This document shows positions 17,546 through 25,638 of a stretch of DNA of 64,000 nt, in pieces; position 1 is the first letter of the stretch; each line of letters starts with the position of its first letter. Where the stretch lies: the NCBI GenBank assembly GCA_002307725.1, contig DBUB01000017.1, positions 55,648-119,647 on the forward strand, in the 5' to 3' direction. Both the position numbers and the translations under genes were made by a program. This stretch comes from Alphaproteobacteria bacterium UBA1301 (lineage in GTDB: Bacteria; Pseudomonadota; Alphaproteobacteria; Micropepsales; Micropepsaceae). The notes under the pieces were generated by a model. It ran no database searches. It had not been told where the DNA came from and was given only the letters and a program-made list of their open reading frames with translations.

Positions 17546-18451
17546 TTATGCGGTGTCGGCGATGCACAGCGGCGGCAGCCCCGGCCGCTTCCAGGGGGTG
17601 GAAAGCAGATCGGTCTCGGGAGCTGTCGTTCCAGCCCATGCGCGGAAGAGAAACGGCCGCACGTCCGACAGGCTGGACGCACACTTCCCTACCATTTCGG
17701 TACAACGCATCTCGTCCGTCGTCACGGTGAGAACGAGAAGATTCGGGATACCGAGCGAGGCGCGATAGGATTCGCGCGCAAAAACGTGGCCATAGGAAGT
17801 GAGCTTCGCCAGTACCGACGTGCCGTTCCCCCCAGTACGGACAATCGGCATGGTTCTCCGATCCGCTTCCAAAGCGAAGAAACGATAGCTCTTGCGCCCG
17901 TCTCGGCGGTATTCGAGGCCGAAGATAGCATCGGGTACGACGTTGTCGCCGGTGCCGGCAGAAAGAACATACGGTCTGGCCGACCGGCGTGTTGCTTCCG
18001 GTGCCTTTGCCAAAATCTCGGGCCAAGGGATAAACCGAACATCGTCCCGGCCGTGGGTTGCCAGTTCGATGGATGCCAGCACTTCGCAGACCATCAGTGT
18101 GTGTTCGAACTGCCGAAGCGGTCCGTTTCTGAACCACGTGACCGTTTCCGCCTCGGTCGCGGCACCGGCGGCTTCAATGCCACCCTTGCCAAGTTCATAC
18201 ACAACCGGCTTGCACCGGGCGTTGGCAAACCGCCATTGCTCGGTTGGTCTATCAAGATAGCCCTCGTGAAATAGATCACCCAGCCGTTCGACAAAACGCT
18301 TTTCGGACGCGCCACCGACAAATTCGTGCAGGTATGTGGAGCGCAGAAATCGGTATCGCTGTAGCGTTCGGAATATTTCCATGTTTCGATCTGTCAGCGC
18401 GAGGCGCTTACCGGTCTTGGTGCGGTGCATGCGGGAACGGCGGTTCTGCAT
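17546..18451 (-). CDS. Replication-relaxation family protein
   Basis: A protein of about 301 residues with an N-terminal winged-helix-like region (LTDRNMEIFRTLQRYRFLRS ... RLGDLFHEGYLDRP, then VYELGKGGIEA). The middle contains FEHTLMVCEVLASIELA and PDAIFGLEY, resembling the replication-relaxation (MobL/mobilisation-associated) family found on plasmids and islands. It is thought to act in DNA replication or mobilisation of the element, but the biochemical role is not established. The start is uncertain: ATG 18451 (MQNRRSRMHRTKTGKR) is preferred over GTG 18487. It is convergent with the integrase remnant. Confidence 0.6.
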   Translation of the reverse strand: MQNRRSRMHRTKTGKRLALTDRNMEIFRTLQRYRFLRSTYLHEFVGGASEKRFVERLGDLFHEGYLDRPTEQWRFANARCKPVVYELGKGGIEAAGAATEAETVTWFRNGPLRQFEHTLMVCEVLASIELATHGRDDVRFIPWPEILAKAPEATRRSARPYVLSAGTGDNVVPDAIFGLEYRRDGRKSYRFFALEADRRTMPIVRTGGNGTSVLAKLTSYGHVFARESYRASLGIPNLLVLTVTTDEMRCTEMVGKCASSLSDVRPFLFRAWAGTTAPETDLLSTPWKRPGLPPLCIADTA

Positions 18452-18693
18452 GAGATTGCCATACCACCAAGCAGCACATCTCCTCACGTGCGCGCAAGTT
18501 CCGCTATGCGAAGCGATGTGATGCGGCGAGCGTGAATGTTTTCATGAGGAAAATCTGCGCAGTCACCAAGATGTGATGATGAAGCTTCCCGCACCGTTAC
18601 CAAACATCGCAGACCACAGCGCCGCATAGCGCTCGGATACAGGCGGAATTCGTTCGTATAGCTGGTGCGTCCTCACCAATGGAGGACACACCC

Positions 18694-18770
18694 ATGCCAT
18701 CCCTTCAAACCAACACGATCATTTATGGCGACTGCCTTCACATCATGAAGTCGTTGCCGGTCGCTTCAAG
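18694..18770 (+). pseudogene. 5' stub of a DNA methyltransferase gene
   Basis: The first 26 or so codons (MPSLQTNTIIYGDCLHIMKS and the next few residues) match the N-terminus of site-specific adenine/cytosine-N4 methyltransferases, in which N-x-I-x-x-G-D-C-L-x-x-M leads to the catalytic D-P-P-Y/F motif. The similarity stops abruptly at about 18770, inside the 3' end of the oppositely oriented Fic gene, and no D-P-P-Y follows. The gene was probably cut when the Fic segment arrived. The likely start ATG at 18694 is retained. Confidence 0.5.
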
Positions 18771-20319
18771 AGGCGCGGTTTCCGTTTTTTGCCGCCTTTT
18801 GCATGGACCAGCGCACTCGTCCTGCAACGTACTTGGCGAACGAGGCGATATCGAGGTCTATGGACGCGCGGTCGAGCGCGTGCAGATATTCATCCCGGTC
18901 TTCAACCAGGATGACCGTCCAAGGATACCCACCCGAGGCCAGCGCCACGTTCATCAGGAAGCGGGCCATACGCCCGTTGCCGTCCGGATACGGGTGGATG
19001 TATCCGAAAAGCCAATGGCCGAGCACAGCGCGTACGGATGGTTCCGGCTCCTTTTCAAGCAGATCGAAGAGGGCGCCCATGGCGTCGGAAACTGTATCGG
19101 CGCGCGGCGGCATGTAGCGGGAGCCGCGGAGGTACACGGGATTGCGGCGGTATCCGGCGAGAGCGGTGGCGGGGATAACGCCTGCCATGACAAACGGCTG
19201 AAAGAGCTCGCGATACCACTCGCGATGCGCGGCCCGAATAATTGCACCGGGGTCTTTGCCACCGATGATTTCTGCAACTGAGTTTTTCACCAGCTGAAAC
19301 GCCTGCCAGTATCCACGCGCGGCGAGCGCATTCTTGCTCTCAGCGTCCACTGTGCTTTTTTTGGGATTCCAGGCGCCTGATCGAACACGCTCAATGAGGT
19401 CCGGCGTGACGCTGTACCCTTCGATGGAAAGGGAGTGATAGGCATCGCTCGTATAGATGTCGTCCACGAAGGAAAGATAGTCCGCCGGTTTTTTGGGCAG
19501 GCCGGGCGCTTTCGGGAAGGTCTCGATAACGGTGCCGCGCGCCGCCTCCCACAGCGCGTGAAGCCGCCCGACGATTGGCGGTACAGTGGTTTCGAGTGCA
19601 GTGAAGGTCTGCTCCGGCGCGAAAGGGTCATTCTCTCGGATCACGTATCCGGCCGATTTCATCGTGGAGACAATCTCGTCGGCAATGCCGTCGCGGCCAA
19701 TCCTGCGGAATGCCCCCGCAAGGCGACCCGCCACGACCGAGCGCCCCTCGTCGAGAAGTTGGGCCAGCACTTCGGAGGCATCCTTGACGCGCGAAAGTAT
19801 GATCTGCGTCTCGACCGGGTTCCGGGCGAAGAAGGATTCAGGGACGCGGACAAGCGTCGCGGTCGGTGAGAAGAGGCGCAGGCCCTCGCGTGACACAAGG
19901 TCGGTCTTGGCGGGCGTCCGCTGCTTGAGGTCGTATAGGGACGTGCCGAAGAGAAGCTTGATGGTGTTGTTGGCGCCCTTCGGGCTGTACACGACGACCT
20001 GGGCCGGGATGATCGTGTTCTCGGCTTGGAGGAGAAGCGACTGCTCAGGCGAAAGGTGCCACGCCTCGCCGAAGCGGTCGGTGCAATAGCGCGCACAGAA
20101 CTCCCAGAACGACGCGAACCAGGGCGTGCTGTCGCTCTTTTGGGTACCTGGACTCGTAGAGATAAGCCAGCCCTTGGCGACTTCCCTCAGAAAGCCGTTC
20201 TTGAGAAGTCGTTCCCGGTGCACGCGGGAAAACTCGTTCGAGCGGAACACGCGTCGGTCCCGCTGGAGCTTTTGCAGGACCGCAAGCGATGCAGCGAGCT
20301 TTTCATGCGGCGCAGCCAT
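18766..20319 (-). CDS. Fic-domain protein with internal inhibitory motif and AbiEi-like N-terminal region
   Basis: The 517-residue protein has the Fic core HPYPDGNGRMAR (residues ~442-453), matching H-P-F/Y-x-x-G-N-G-R. The catalytic His and the ATP-phosphate-binding residues are present, so AMP transfer to protein hydroxyls is expected. SLSIEG at ~296-301 fits the inhibitory S/T-x-x-x-E-G/N motif of class II Fic proteins, with the inhibitory helix in the same chain. The first ~200 residues include a winged-helix-like segment (LQKLQRDRRVFRSNEFSRVH) and a region resembling AbiEi-type antitoxins. ATG 20319 was chosen for its AAGGA site; an upstream ATG at 20361 is possible. Its 3' end truncates a methyltransferase stub. 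Confidence 0.85.
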   Translation of the reverse strand: MAAPHEKLAASLAVLQKLQRDRRVFRSNEFSRVHRERLLKNGFLREVAKGWLISTSPGTQKSDSTPWFASFWEFCARYCTDRFGEAWHLSPEQSLLLQAENTIIPAQVVVYSPKGANNTIKLLFGTSLYDLKQRTPAKTDLVSREGLRLFSPTATLVRVPESFFARNPVETQIILSRVKDASEVLAQLLDEGRSVVAGRLAGAFRRIGRDGIADEIVSTMKSAGYVIRENDPFAPEQTFTALETTVPPIVGRLHALWEAARGTVIETFPKAPGLPKKPADYLSFVDDIYTSDAYHSLSIEGYSVTPDLIERVRSGAWNPKKSTVDAESKNALAARGYWQAFQLVKNSVAEIIGGKDPGAIIRAAHREWYRELFQPFVMAGVIPATALAGYRRNPVYLRGSRYMPPRADTVSDAMGALFDLLEKEPEPSVRAVLGHWLFGYIHPYPDGNGRMARFLMNVALASGGYPWTVILVEDRDEYLHALDRASIDLDIASFAKYVAGRVRWSMQKAAKNGNRAS

Positions 20320-20382
20320 GGTGGACGGTCCTTGTCTCGGCACACGTGTTTTATGTTGCATCAATACAAGTATATAACGTGT

Positions 20383-20412
20383 TATGTATGCAAGTCAACT
20401 ATGTCATACATA
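20383..20412. promoter_or_regulatory. Candidate operator upstream of the Fic gene
   Basis: An inverted repeat tatgtatg ... catacata (arms 20383-20390 and 20405-20412, 14-base spacer) lies about 65 bases upstream of the chosen Fic start. A direct repeat tatgcaagt occurs at 20387 and 20411, 24 bases apart. The region is AT-rich in a GC-rich island. The Fic protein's own winged-helix-like N-terminus would be a natural ligand, but that is inference. Confidence 0.4.
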
Positions 20413-20725
20413 TGCAAGTGGATAGCGCCGTATAGGAGAAAGTCTTTTTGTTGTGAGGAAGCCCATGCCTTTGCTTCGGAGGTGACGGCTCATCCCGAAT
20501 CAGGACCGCACCCCAAAGCGCATTGCTGAACGTCATAAAAGCTGGCGAGACTTGGTAGAACCGGCGGCGCTCGCAGGCAAGCTCACGCAGGCGTGCGTGC
20601 GGTTCTGGTAGGGGCACGGAGTGGGGCGTTCAGTGCAGATACGCTGGAGGGCTGGTGTGCATATACGTCGGTTGCGCGAAATTGAATCGTACGGCCGCGC
20701 TCGTCGATCTTCGCTTACTCTGGGC
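20413..20725. other. Intergenic region between Fic and XRE genes
   Basis: This holds the likely upstream end of the Fic promoter region. An open frame on the minus strand (20399-20617, 72 codons, starting MPLPEPHARLRELACERRRF) has no family resemblance and overlaps the operator-like repeats, so I do not call it a gene. No RNA gene or repeat was recognised. Confidence 0.4.
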
Positions 20726-21124
20726 CTACTGGTCGTTCGGCTCGCTCAGAGCTTCCATGAGTGCGATCACCTTTTTGCGCACCCTTAAATCTTCGATTTT
20801 CGCGAAGGCCAAACACATGCGACGGCTATCGGCGGTGAAGAGGATGTCGGAACAAAGCTCTTGCGGCGGTGAAGGGGCGTTGGCCTCCGTGAAGGGAGCT
20901 GGTTTCGGAAACAGGGTTTCGACCGGGATGTTAAACACAGTAGCCAATTGGAATAGGCGGCCTGCGCTAATACGGTTGACCCCTTTTTCGTATTTTTGAA
21001 TCTGTTGAAAGGTTACGCTGAGTTTTTCGCCGACTTCCGTCTGGGACAGACCAAGTTGTGTGCGGTGCGCTAGAACGCGCTTCGCAATCTCCTGATCGAT
21101 CACGCTTGCAATCTTCGTGGCCAT
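20726..21124 (-). CDS. XRE-family helix-turn-helix transcriptional regulator
   Basis: A 132-residue protein with an N-terminal Cro/C1-type HTH: RTQLGLSQTEVGEKLSVTFQ, then QIQKYEKGVNRISAGRLFQL, matching the canonical five-helix domain (Q-x-x-V ... Q-x-x-x-K-Y-E-x-G). The C-terminal ~55 residues are a helical tail (LRVRKKVIALMEALSEPND) seen in alphaproteobacterial XRE proteins, probably for dimerisation. It probably regulates island genes. The intergenic segment upstream contains repeated tgtcac/gtgac words that might be its sites. It is transcribed in the same direction as Fic, from its own start. Confidence 0.9.
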   Translation of the reverse strand: MATKIASVIDQEIAKRVLAHRTQLGLSQTEVGEKLSVTFQQIQKYEKGVNRISAGRLFQLATVFNIPVETLFPKPAPFTEANAPSPPQELCSDILFTADSRRMCLAFAKIEDLRVRKKVIALMEALSEPNDQ

Positions 21125-21298
21125 GCCTCGCGGCGCTCCCTATGGGGTTGCCCCAAAGAAATACCACTCGGTGTATTGTCACCCGGCGAAGTGACTTGAA
21201 CGCGTGGTGGCGACATAGTGCCGCATTGTCACATGCGAGTGCACCTTGTGTGCGATTGTGACGTAACGATTTGATCTGGCAGGTACAATGCTGGCGTC

Positions 21299-21568
21299 CT
21301 ATCGCATCCCCGCCGTGCGAACCAAGCGTGGTCGTATCGCGGGGGCAAATTTTCGTTTCGGTGTAGCGTCCAGCTCCTGACTATTCTCGATCATGTCCAG
21401 CGCGTATTGAAGCTCGTGCTCCGAGACACCGTGCACGCGCATGAGAAGATCGAGGCGCGCGATCCTAAGAAGGACCACGGTCTCAGCCAATCCGGCTTCG
21501 GCAATACCAGCAATCACTTCATCAAGGGTAGAGAGGTATCTAGCGAGTGGCGGAGCGTCATTCATCAT
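21299..21568 (-). CDS. Small helical hypothetical protein (89 aa)
   Basis: It starts at ATG-ATG with a strong AGGAG ribosome-binding site 8 bases upstream, which is the main reason to call it. The sequence is largely helical (YLSTLDEVIAGIAEAGLAET, then VVLLRIARLDLLMRVHGVSE) with a basic C-terminal tail. No family is recognised. It lies between the XRE gene and the TIR operon, on the XRE strand and divergent from the TIR gene, so its promoter shares the ~300-base interval containing the CRP-type palindrome. Confidence 0.6.
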   Translation of the reverse strand: MMNDAPPLARYLSTLDEVIAGIAEAGLAETVVLLRIARLDLLMRVHGVSEHELQYALDMIENSQELDATPKRKFAPAIRPRLVRTAGMR

Positions 21569-21674
21569 CGTTCTGTTCTCCTGTGCTTTGGTTCCGAACG
21601 GGGTTCGGAACCACCCGCGTCTCCATCGTGATCGCGACAGGGGGGCATCGTTATCGCCTAACTGGCGTCGGTGG

Positions 21675-21690
21675 CGTGACGGCCGTCACG
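21675..21690. promoter_or_regulatory. CRP-type palindrome upstream of the TIR operon
   Basis: cgtgacggccgtcacg is a perfect 16-base palindrome of the form CGTGA-N6-TCACG, which matches the CRP consensus TGTGA-N6-TCACA in spacing and in all inner half-site bases. It lies about 180 bases upstream of the TIR start and 107 bases upstream of the divergent small gene. The island's Crp/Fnr regulator carries the R-E-T-V-S-R recognition helix that reads GTGA half-sites. Confidence 0.6.
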
Positions 21691-21870
21691 GCTGGAAATA
21701 AATAACCCAGTGGCTCCCTGCAGATGGCAATTGGACCCAACCGCACGCCGCTCCCTCGCGGGCGTTATTGGCTATGGCTGGTTACGATGCGGCGAATGCG
21801 ACCACAAACATCAACTGGGTTGCAGCCCGGCGTTGTATAGGCACGGTTGCTCTGGCAAAATCGGACAACA

Positions 21871-23478
21871 ATGGTGGGGGTGCGCGTGTCCGCTAGGCCT
21901 AGTGAAGCGAGGCCGCGTTATTGGGCCTTTCTCAGTTATAGCCACAAGGATGTCGCCTTTGGGCGCCGCTTGCATCGCAAGCTGGAGAGCTATGGGTTGC
22001 CGCGCAAACTTGTGGGGCTTGAAACGGACAGGGGCACCTTGCCCCATCGGCTTGTTCCAATTTTTCGCGACCGCGATGAACTGTCAGCGGCGTCCGATTT
22101 GACCGCCGAAGTCCATGCGGCACTGGAGCGGTCACAGGCTCTGGTCGTGGTATGTTCACCAGCCGCCGCAGCCTCTCGCTGGGTTGGCCGCGAAGTCGAG
22201 GTCTTTCGGACGCTGCATCCTAATAGACCTGTTCTGGTAGCGGTAATTGGCGGCGAGCCCAGCGATGTTATTCCCAAGGTTGTTTATCAGGAATTGGATG
22301 GCCGCCTGATTGAGCCTCTAGCGGCGGATTTTCGCAGTACTGGTGATGGCAAGCGGCACGCTCTCTTGAAGCTCATAGCGGGCATAGCTGGTCTCAATCT
22401 CGACAGTCTGGTGCAGCGCGATGCGCAGAGGCGGATACGCCGCGTGATGGCGATCACAGTGGTCTCTCTGCTGGGCATGATAGCGATGGGAGTGCTGACA
22501 GTGTTTGCCTTGACGGCCCGCGCGGATGCCAATCGGCAGCGGGCCGAAGCTGAGGGGCTGGTGGAGTTTATGCTTACGGATTTGCGCACGACGCTGAAGG
22601 GGGTCGGTAGGCTGGATGCTATGTCGGCGGTCAATGCGCGTGCGCTTCGCTATTACAGCAATCAGGATTTGGAGCACCTGCCGCCGGAATCGATTGAGCG
22701 ACACGCCCGGATTCTCCATGCCATGGGCGAGGATGACGAGAGCCGTGGGGATTTTGTTGCTGCCATGGTGAAATTTGAGCAGGCACGGCGAACGACTTCA
22801 ACCTTGCTCAAGTCCGAACCGAACAATCCGGATCGCATATTTGACCAAGCGCAGAGTGAGTACTGGATCGGCCAAGCATCCTTTATGCAAAAAAAGTACA
22901 AAGCTGCTTATGAAGGGTTTCGCCGATATGATGAACTGGCGGATCGTCTTCTTGCCATCGACGCTGCCAATCCAAAATTTCTTCGCGAAAAAGGTTATGC
23001 GCAGGGCAACCTCTGTGCGTCCTTTATGAAACCGCCGAAGAATCCAACCGCCGCATTGAAGGCTTGCACAACGGCCCTTCAGTACATGGAGCGTGTTGGG
23101 CAACACAGAATTGCGGACAAAGAGCAGGAACTCAATCTCGAAAATAGGCATGCTTGGCTGGCAGACGCCTGCTACGTAAACGGCGATCATGCCTGCGCGA
23201 GGTCTCATCGCTTAGTTCAGGAAGCCATTTTGCAACAGCTCATGAGTGCCGATCCAAAAAACATGCAATTGAAGTTAAGATGGATCGCCTGTCAGCACAC
23301 GTTGGCTATGCTTGATGCGAAAGAGGGTAAGGTCGACCGTGCGCTGGTTCGTCTCGACAAGGCTGCCGTCGCTTCTGATCAGATGTCGGCTTTCGATCCC
23401 AGCAATCAAGTATGGCGCAATCAGCACAAGGCGATAGAGCAAGATCGATCAAAGATCACAGGAAGGACAATACAATGA
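21871..23478 (+). CDS. TIR-domain membrane protein with C-terminal tetratricopeptide region
   Basis: The product has 535 residues. Residues ~16-150 form a TIR domain: YWAFLSYSHKD (strand A/box 1), RLVPIFRDRDELSAASDL, and ASRWVGREVEVF, in which Glu108 occupies the position of the catalytic Glu of NAD-cleaving TIRs. A single transmembrane segment (~192-214) follows, then a helical region and repeats resembling TPRs (~280-520, e.g. SEYWIGQASFMQKKYKAAYE). The TIR domain is expected in the cytoplasm, with the TPR part across the membrane. ATG 21871 is preferred over an upstream TTG; GTG 21880 is also possible. It overlaps the next gene by ATGA. NAD hydrolysis or TIR signalling in defence is likely but unproven. 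Confidence 0.88.
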   Translation: MVGVRVSARPSEARPRYWAFLSYSHKDVAFGRRLHRKLESYGLPRKLVGLETDRGTLPHRLVPIFRDRDELSAASDLTAEVHAALERSQALVVVCSPAAAASRWVGREVEVFRTLHPNRPVLVAVIGGEPSDVIPKVVYQELDGRLIEPLAADFRSTGDGKRHALLKLIAGIAGLNLDSLVQRDAQRRIRRVMAITVVSLLGMIAMGVLTVFALTARADANRQRAEAEGLVEFMLTDLRTTLKGVGRLDAMSAVNARALRYYSNQDLEHLPPESIERHARILHAMGEDDESRGDFVAAMVKFEQARRTTSTLLKSEPNNPDRIFDQAQSEYWIGQASFMQKKYKAAYEGFRRYDELADRLLAIDAANPKFLREKGYAQGNLCASFMKPPKNPTAALKACTTALQYMERVGQHRIADKEQELNLENRHAWLADACYVNGDHACARSHRLVQEAILQQLMSADPKNMQLKLRWIACQHTLAMLDAKEGKVDRALVRLDKAAVASDQMSAFDPSNQVWRNQHKAIEQDRSKITGRTIQ

Positions 23479-23996
23479 GCACATCGACAGTGGTAAAGAC
23501 ATTTAGCCCCAAAGATGAACAGCCGATCCCATTTTGGCCGCTATCTTCTCCGCCCCCTTCACAAGAAGACAGACTTTATGTGATCGATATGGAAGCGTCG
23601 AATGGCCGGCTTCGGTACTTCTTTTCGGAGCAGCCAGCACAGCCTGATCCGACTGGCGATGGTCCGCTCCAGATACGCATTCTGCAAGACTGCACCGTCA
23701 TTCTCCGCCTGTCCGCGAACTGGAACTGGGAGTTTCGGCATGATAACGCGGTAGTGCTGGGGCCGATGGACTACACAGAGAAGCCGCGCTATTTCAACTT
23801 GCAGCCAACCATCGTGAACGGCCAATGTTTGGAAGTGCGGTTCAACGCATTATATCTTACTGATACAGACAGCAACCATGACCCTTATGCTATATATGTG
23901 AATATCTATAATGATGAAGGTTTGGCGGACGGCCCAGTTGCGCTGCTCGTGAGGATTGATCCAGACATGACCAATCCAGGTGGTTTACCCGTCTGA
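23475..23996 (+). CDS. Small beta-rich hypothetical protein of the TIR operon
   Basis: The ATG overlaps the TIR stop codon (ATGA), so translation is coupled. The 173-residue protein has no signal peptide or membrane span. Its pattern of alternating hydrophobic residues (LQIRILQDCTVILRLSANWN, then CLEVRFNALYL and DPYAIYVNIYND) suggests a single beta-sandwich. I do not recognise a family. Coupling to both neighbours makes it likely to be a structural or ligand-binding part of the same system. Confidence 0.8.
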   Translation: MSTSTVVKTFSPKDEQPIPFWPLSSPPPSQEDRLYVIDMEASNGRLRYFFSEQPAQPDPTGDGPLQIRILQDCTVILRLSANWNWEFRHDNAVVLGPMDYTEKPRYFNLQPTIVNGQCLEVRFNALYLTDTDSNHDPYAIYVNIYNDEGLADGPVALLVRIDPDMTNPGGLPV

Positions 23997-24024
23997 TACA
24001 ATTGCCAAAGGAGCTTACTGATCC

Positions 24025-25638
24025 TTGAAGGATAATTTGACCTTGCTGTCCATAATTGGATACGCAAGAAGCGGAGCGCTTGATTATGCGTATCGGCTTT
24101 TGCGTGATGGTGGGTACGATCAATTGGGGGACGATCCCGCGGCGCTCTGTGTCGTAGGCCGCCTGCTCAAGGACCGCGCGCTCAGTGCGGATAGGGCCGA
24201 ACAAGGTACGTTATATTTGGAAGCTGCTGAGGCTTATGCCCGGGCGGGTGAGATAAATGGCGCAGCTTATCCTTTAGTCAACGCCGCGACACTGTCAGCT
24301 TTAGCGGGAGAGGGCGCGCGGGCCAAGTCTCTTGCCGCGCGAGTGCTCGAAATTTGCGAGCGTGGCGAAGAAGAGGCGGAGACCCCTTACTATCGTGCCG
24401 CCACGAGAGCAGAAGCGCTCTTGTTGCTCGGAGACGTCGCGTCCGCCAAGTCGTGCCTTGCTGAAGGGATCGCGCGGGCACCGCTTGCATATGAGGATCA
24501 TGCTTCGACGCTCCGTCAGTTTGGATTGATAGCGGAGGCGCTTGGTCAAGATAGTGCTTGGCTCGATCTCTACCGTCCCCCGCGCAGTCTGCACTTTGCA
24601 GGTCATATGGGGCTTGCCGGCGACGATGAAACTGCGCGCCAGATGTTTCGTGCGTTTATCCTGAATGAGAAGATTGGCTTTGGCTTCGGTGCTTTGGCGG
24701 CGGGTGCCGATATTCTCATTGCAGAGGCTTTAGTCGAGCAGGGTGCGGAACTACACGTCCTCTTGCCGTCGCCCGAGCGGTTATTTCGCGAGGTATCGGT
24801 CGCCGCGTTCGGTGCCGATTGGGCTTTGCGGTTTGACCGGCTTGTTGCACAAGCGACCAGTATTGCTGTGGTGGAAAATGGGCAATGGTGCATCTCCACC
24901 AAAGCCCTCCAGATTGCAAACGAAGTCGCCATGGGGTGCGCCGTGATGCGGGCGAACGCCCTGATGACGGAAGCAATCCAACTCGTGGTTTTGGATTCTT
25001 GTGGGGCGGGACAAGGTGTTCCGGGCAGCAGCCAATGGGCGCATGCAATATGGGCTGAAGCCGGACGTCGACAGCGAACCGTTATTCTCCCCCGGGCAGA
25101 TGATAGTGTAGATGTCGTGCTACATCCTGACGACGATCCCGGTGTCGATCTGGCGGCCCTAGTGCGGATTGAATGGTTTGGTGCAGAAGGCAATCCTCAA
25201 GGTCGCAATATTGCTGCTCGCCTCGCCGATGCGTTGGCGCCCTATGCTACACCGTCCGCCTCTGCGCGATGGACGGGCGAAGCCGTGGTGATGTCGTTTG
25301 ACGCGCCCCAGATGGCTGCCCGCGCTGCACTTGCAGCAGTTGCTGCGCTGAAAGATGCCGTCGATCTTCGTGTCGCGGCGCATTACGGCTTGGTCAAGCG
25401 CATAGACGATCCCTTTGGAGGGGCGTCATTGTTAACGGGAAGCACCGTCGCGTTGCCGCGACAAATTTTGTTATCGACGCCTCCTGGTGCCATCCATGTC
25501 ACCGAGGAATTTGCCGCGGCTCTGCATGCTGGGCCAGTCCGCAATTGTCCTCTGGCAGGTTATATCGGTGATCTTCCTGAAGATGAGTTCGGACGTGCGG
25601 TCCGTTTGTTTGCCTTGCGCGCTCGTCCTACAAATTAG
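24025..25638 (+). CDS. TPR protein with SLOG-like domain and degenerate class III cyclase domain
   Basis: Three parts can be read in the 537 residues. Residues 1-180 are TPR-like helices (LYLEAAEAYARAGEINGAAY). Residues ~185-330 form a Rossmann-like fold resembling SLOG nucleotide-binding domains (SLHFAGHMGLAG, then FGALAAGADILIAEALVEQG and AELHVLLP). Residues ~375-533 follow the class III nucleotidyl cyclase layout (ARWTGEAVVMSFDAPQMAAR, then LRVAAHYGLVKRIDDPFGG and RQILLSTPPGAIHVTEEFAA). The second metal Asp is Glu (GE418-419), the first metal Asp is not evident, and the N/R transition-state pair is missing, so cyclase activity is doubtful. TTG start with AAAGGAG 10 bases upstream. Confidence 0.8.
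   Translation: MKDNLTLLSIIGYARSGALDYAYRLLRDGGYDQLGDDPAALCVVGRLLKDRALSADRAEQGTLYLEAAEAYARAGEINGAAYPLVNAATLSALAGEGARAKSLAARVLEICERGEEEAETPYYRAATRAEALLLLGDVASAKSCLAEGIARAPLAYEDHASTLRQFGLIAEALGQDSAWLDLYRPPRSLHFAGHMGLAGDDETARQMFRAFILNEKIGFGFGALAAGADILIAEALVEQGAELHVLLPSPERLFREVSVAAFGADWALRFDRLVAQATSIAVVENGQWCISTKALQIANEVAMGCAVMRANALMTEAIQLVVLDSCGAGQGVPGSSQWAHAIWAEAGRRQRTVILPRADDSVDVVLHPDDDPGVDLAALVRIEWFGAEGNPQGRNIAARLADALAPYATPSASARWTGEAVVMSFDAPQMAARAALAAVAALKDAVDLRVAAHYGLVKRIDDPFGGASLLTGSTVALPRQILLSTPPGAIHVTEEFAAALHAGPVRNCPLAGYIGDLPEDEFGRAVRLFALRARPTN

Noticed and set aside
18811..19281. Continuation of the methyltransferase stub as a 200-codon protein
   Set aside because: After about 18770 the frame is antisense to the conserved Fic catalytic region and shows no methyltransferase D-P-P-Y motif.
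20399..20617. 72-codon minus-strand frame between the Fic and XRE genes
   Set aside because: It overlaps the operator-like repeats, has no recognisable domain, and is not supported by composition or context.
21871..25638. Calling the TIR module a canonical Pycsar or Thoeris system
   Set aside because: The cyclase domain lacks catalytic residues, the TIR protein has no cyclic-nucleotide-binding domain, and no ThsA-like SIR2/SLOG effector is present. The resemblance is only by parts.
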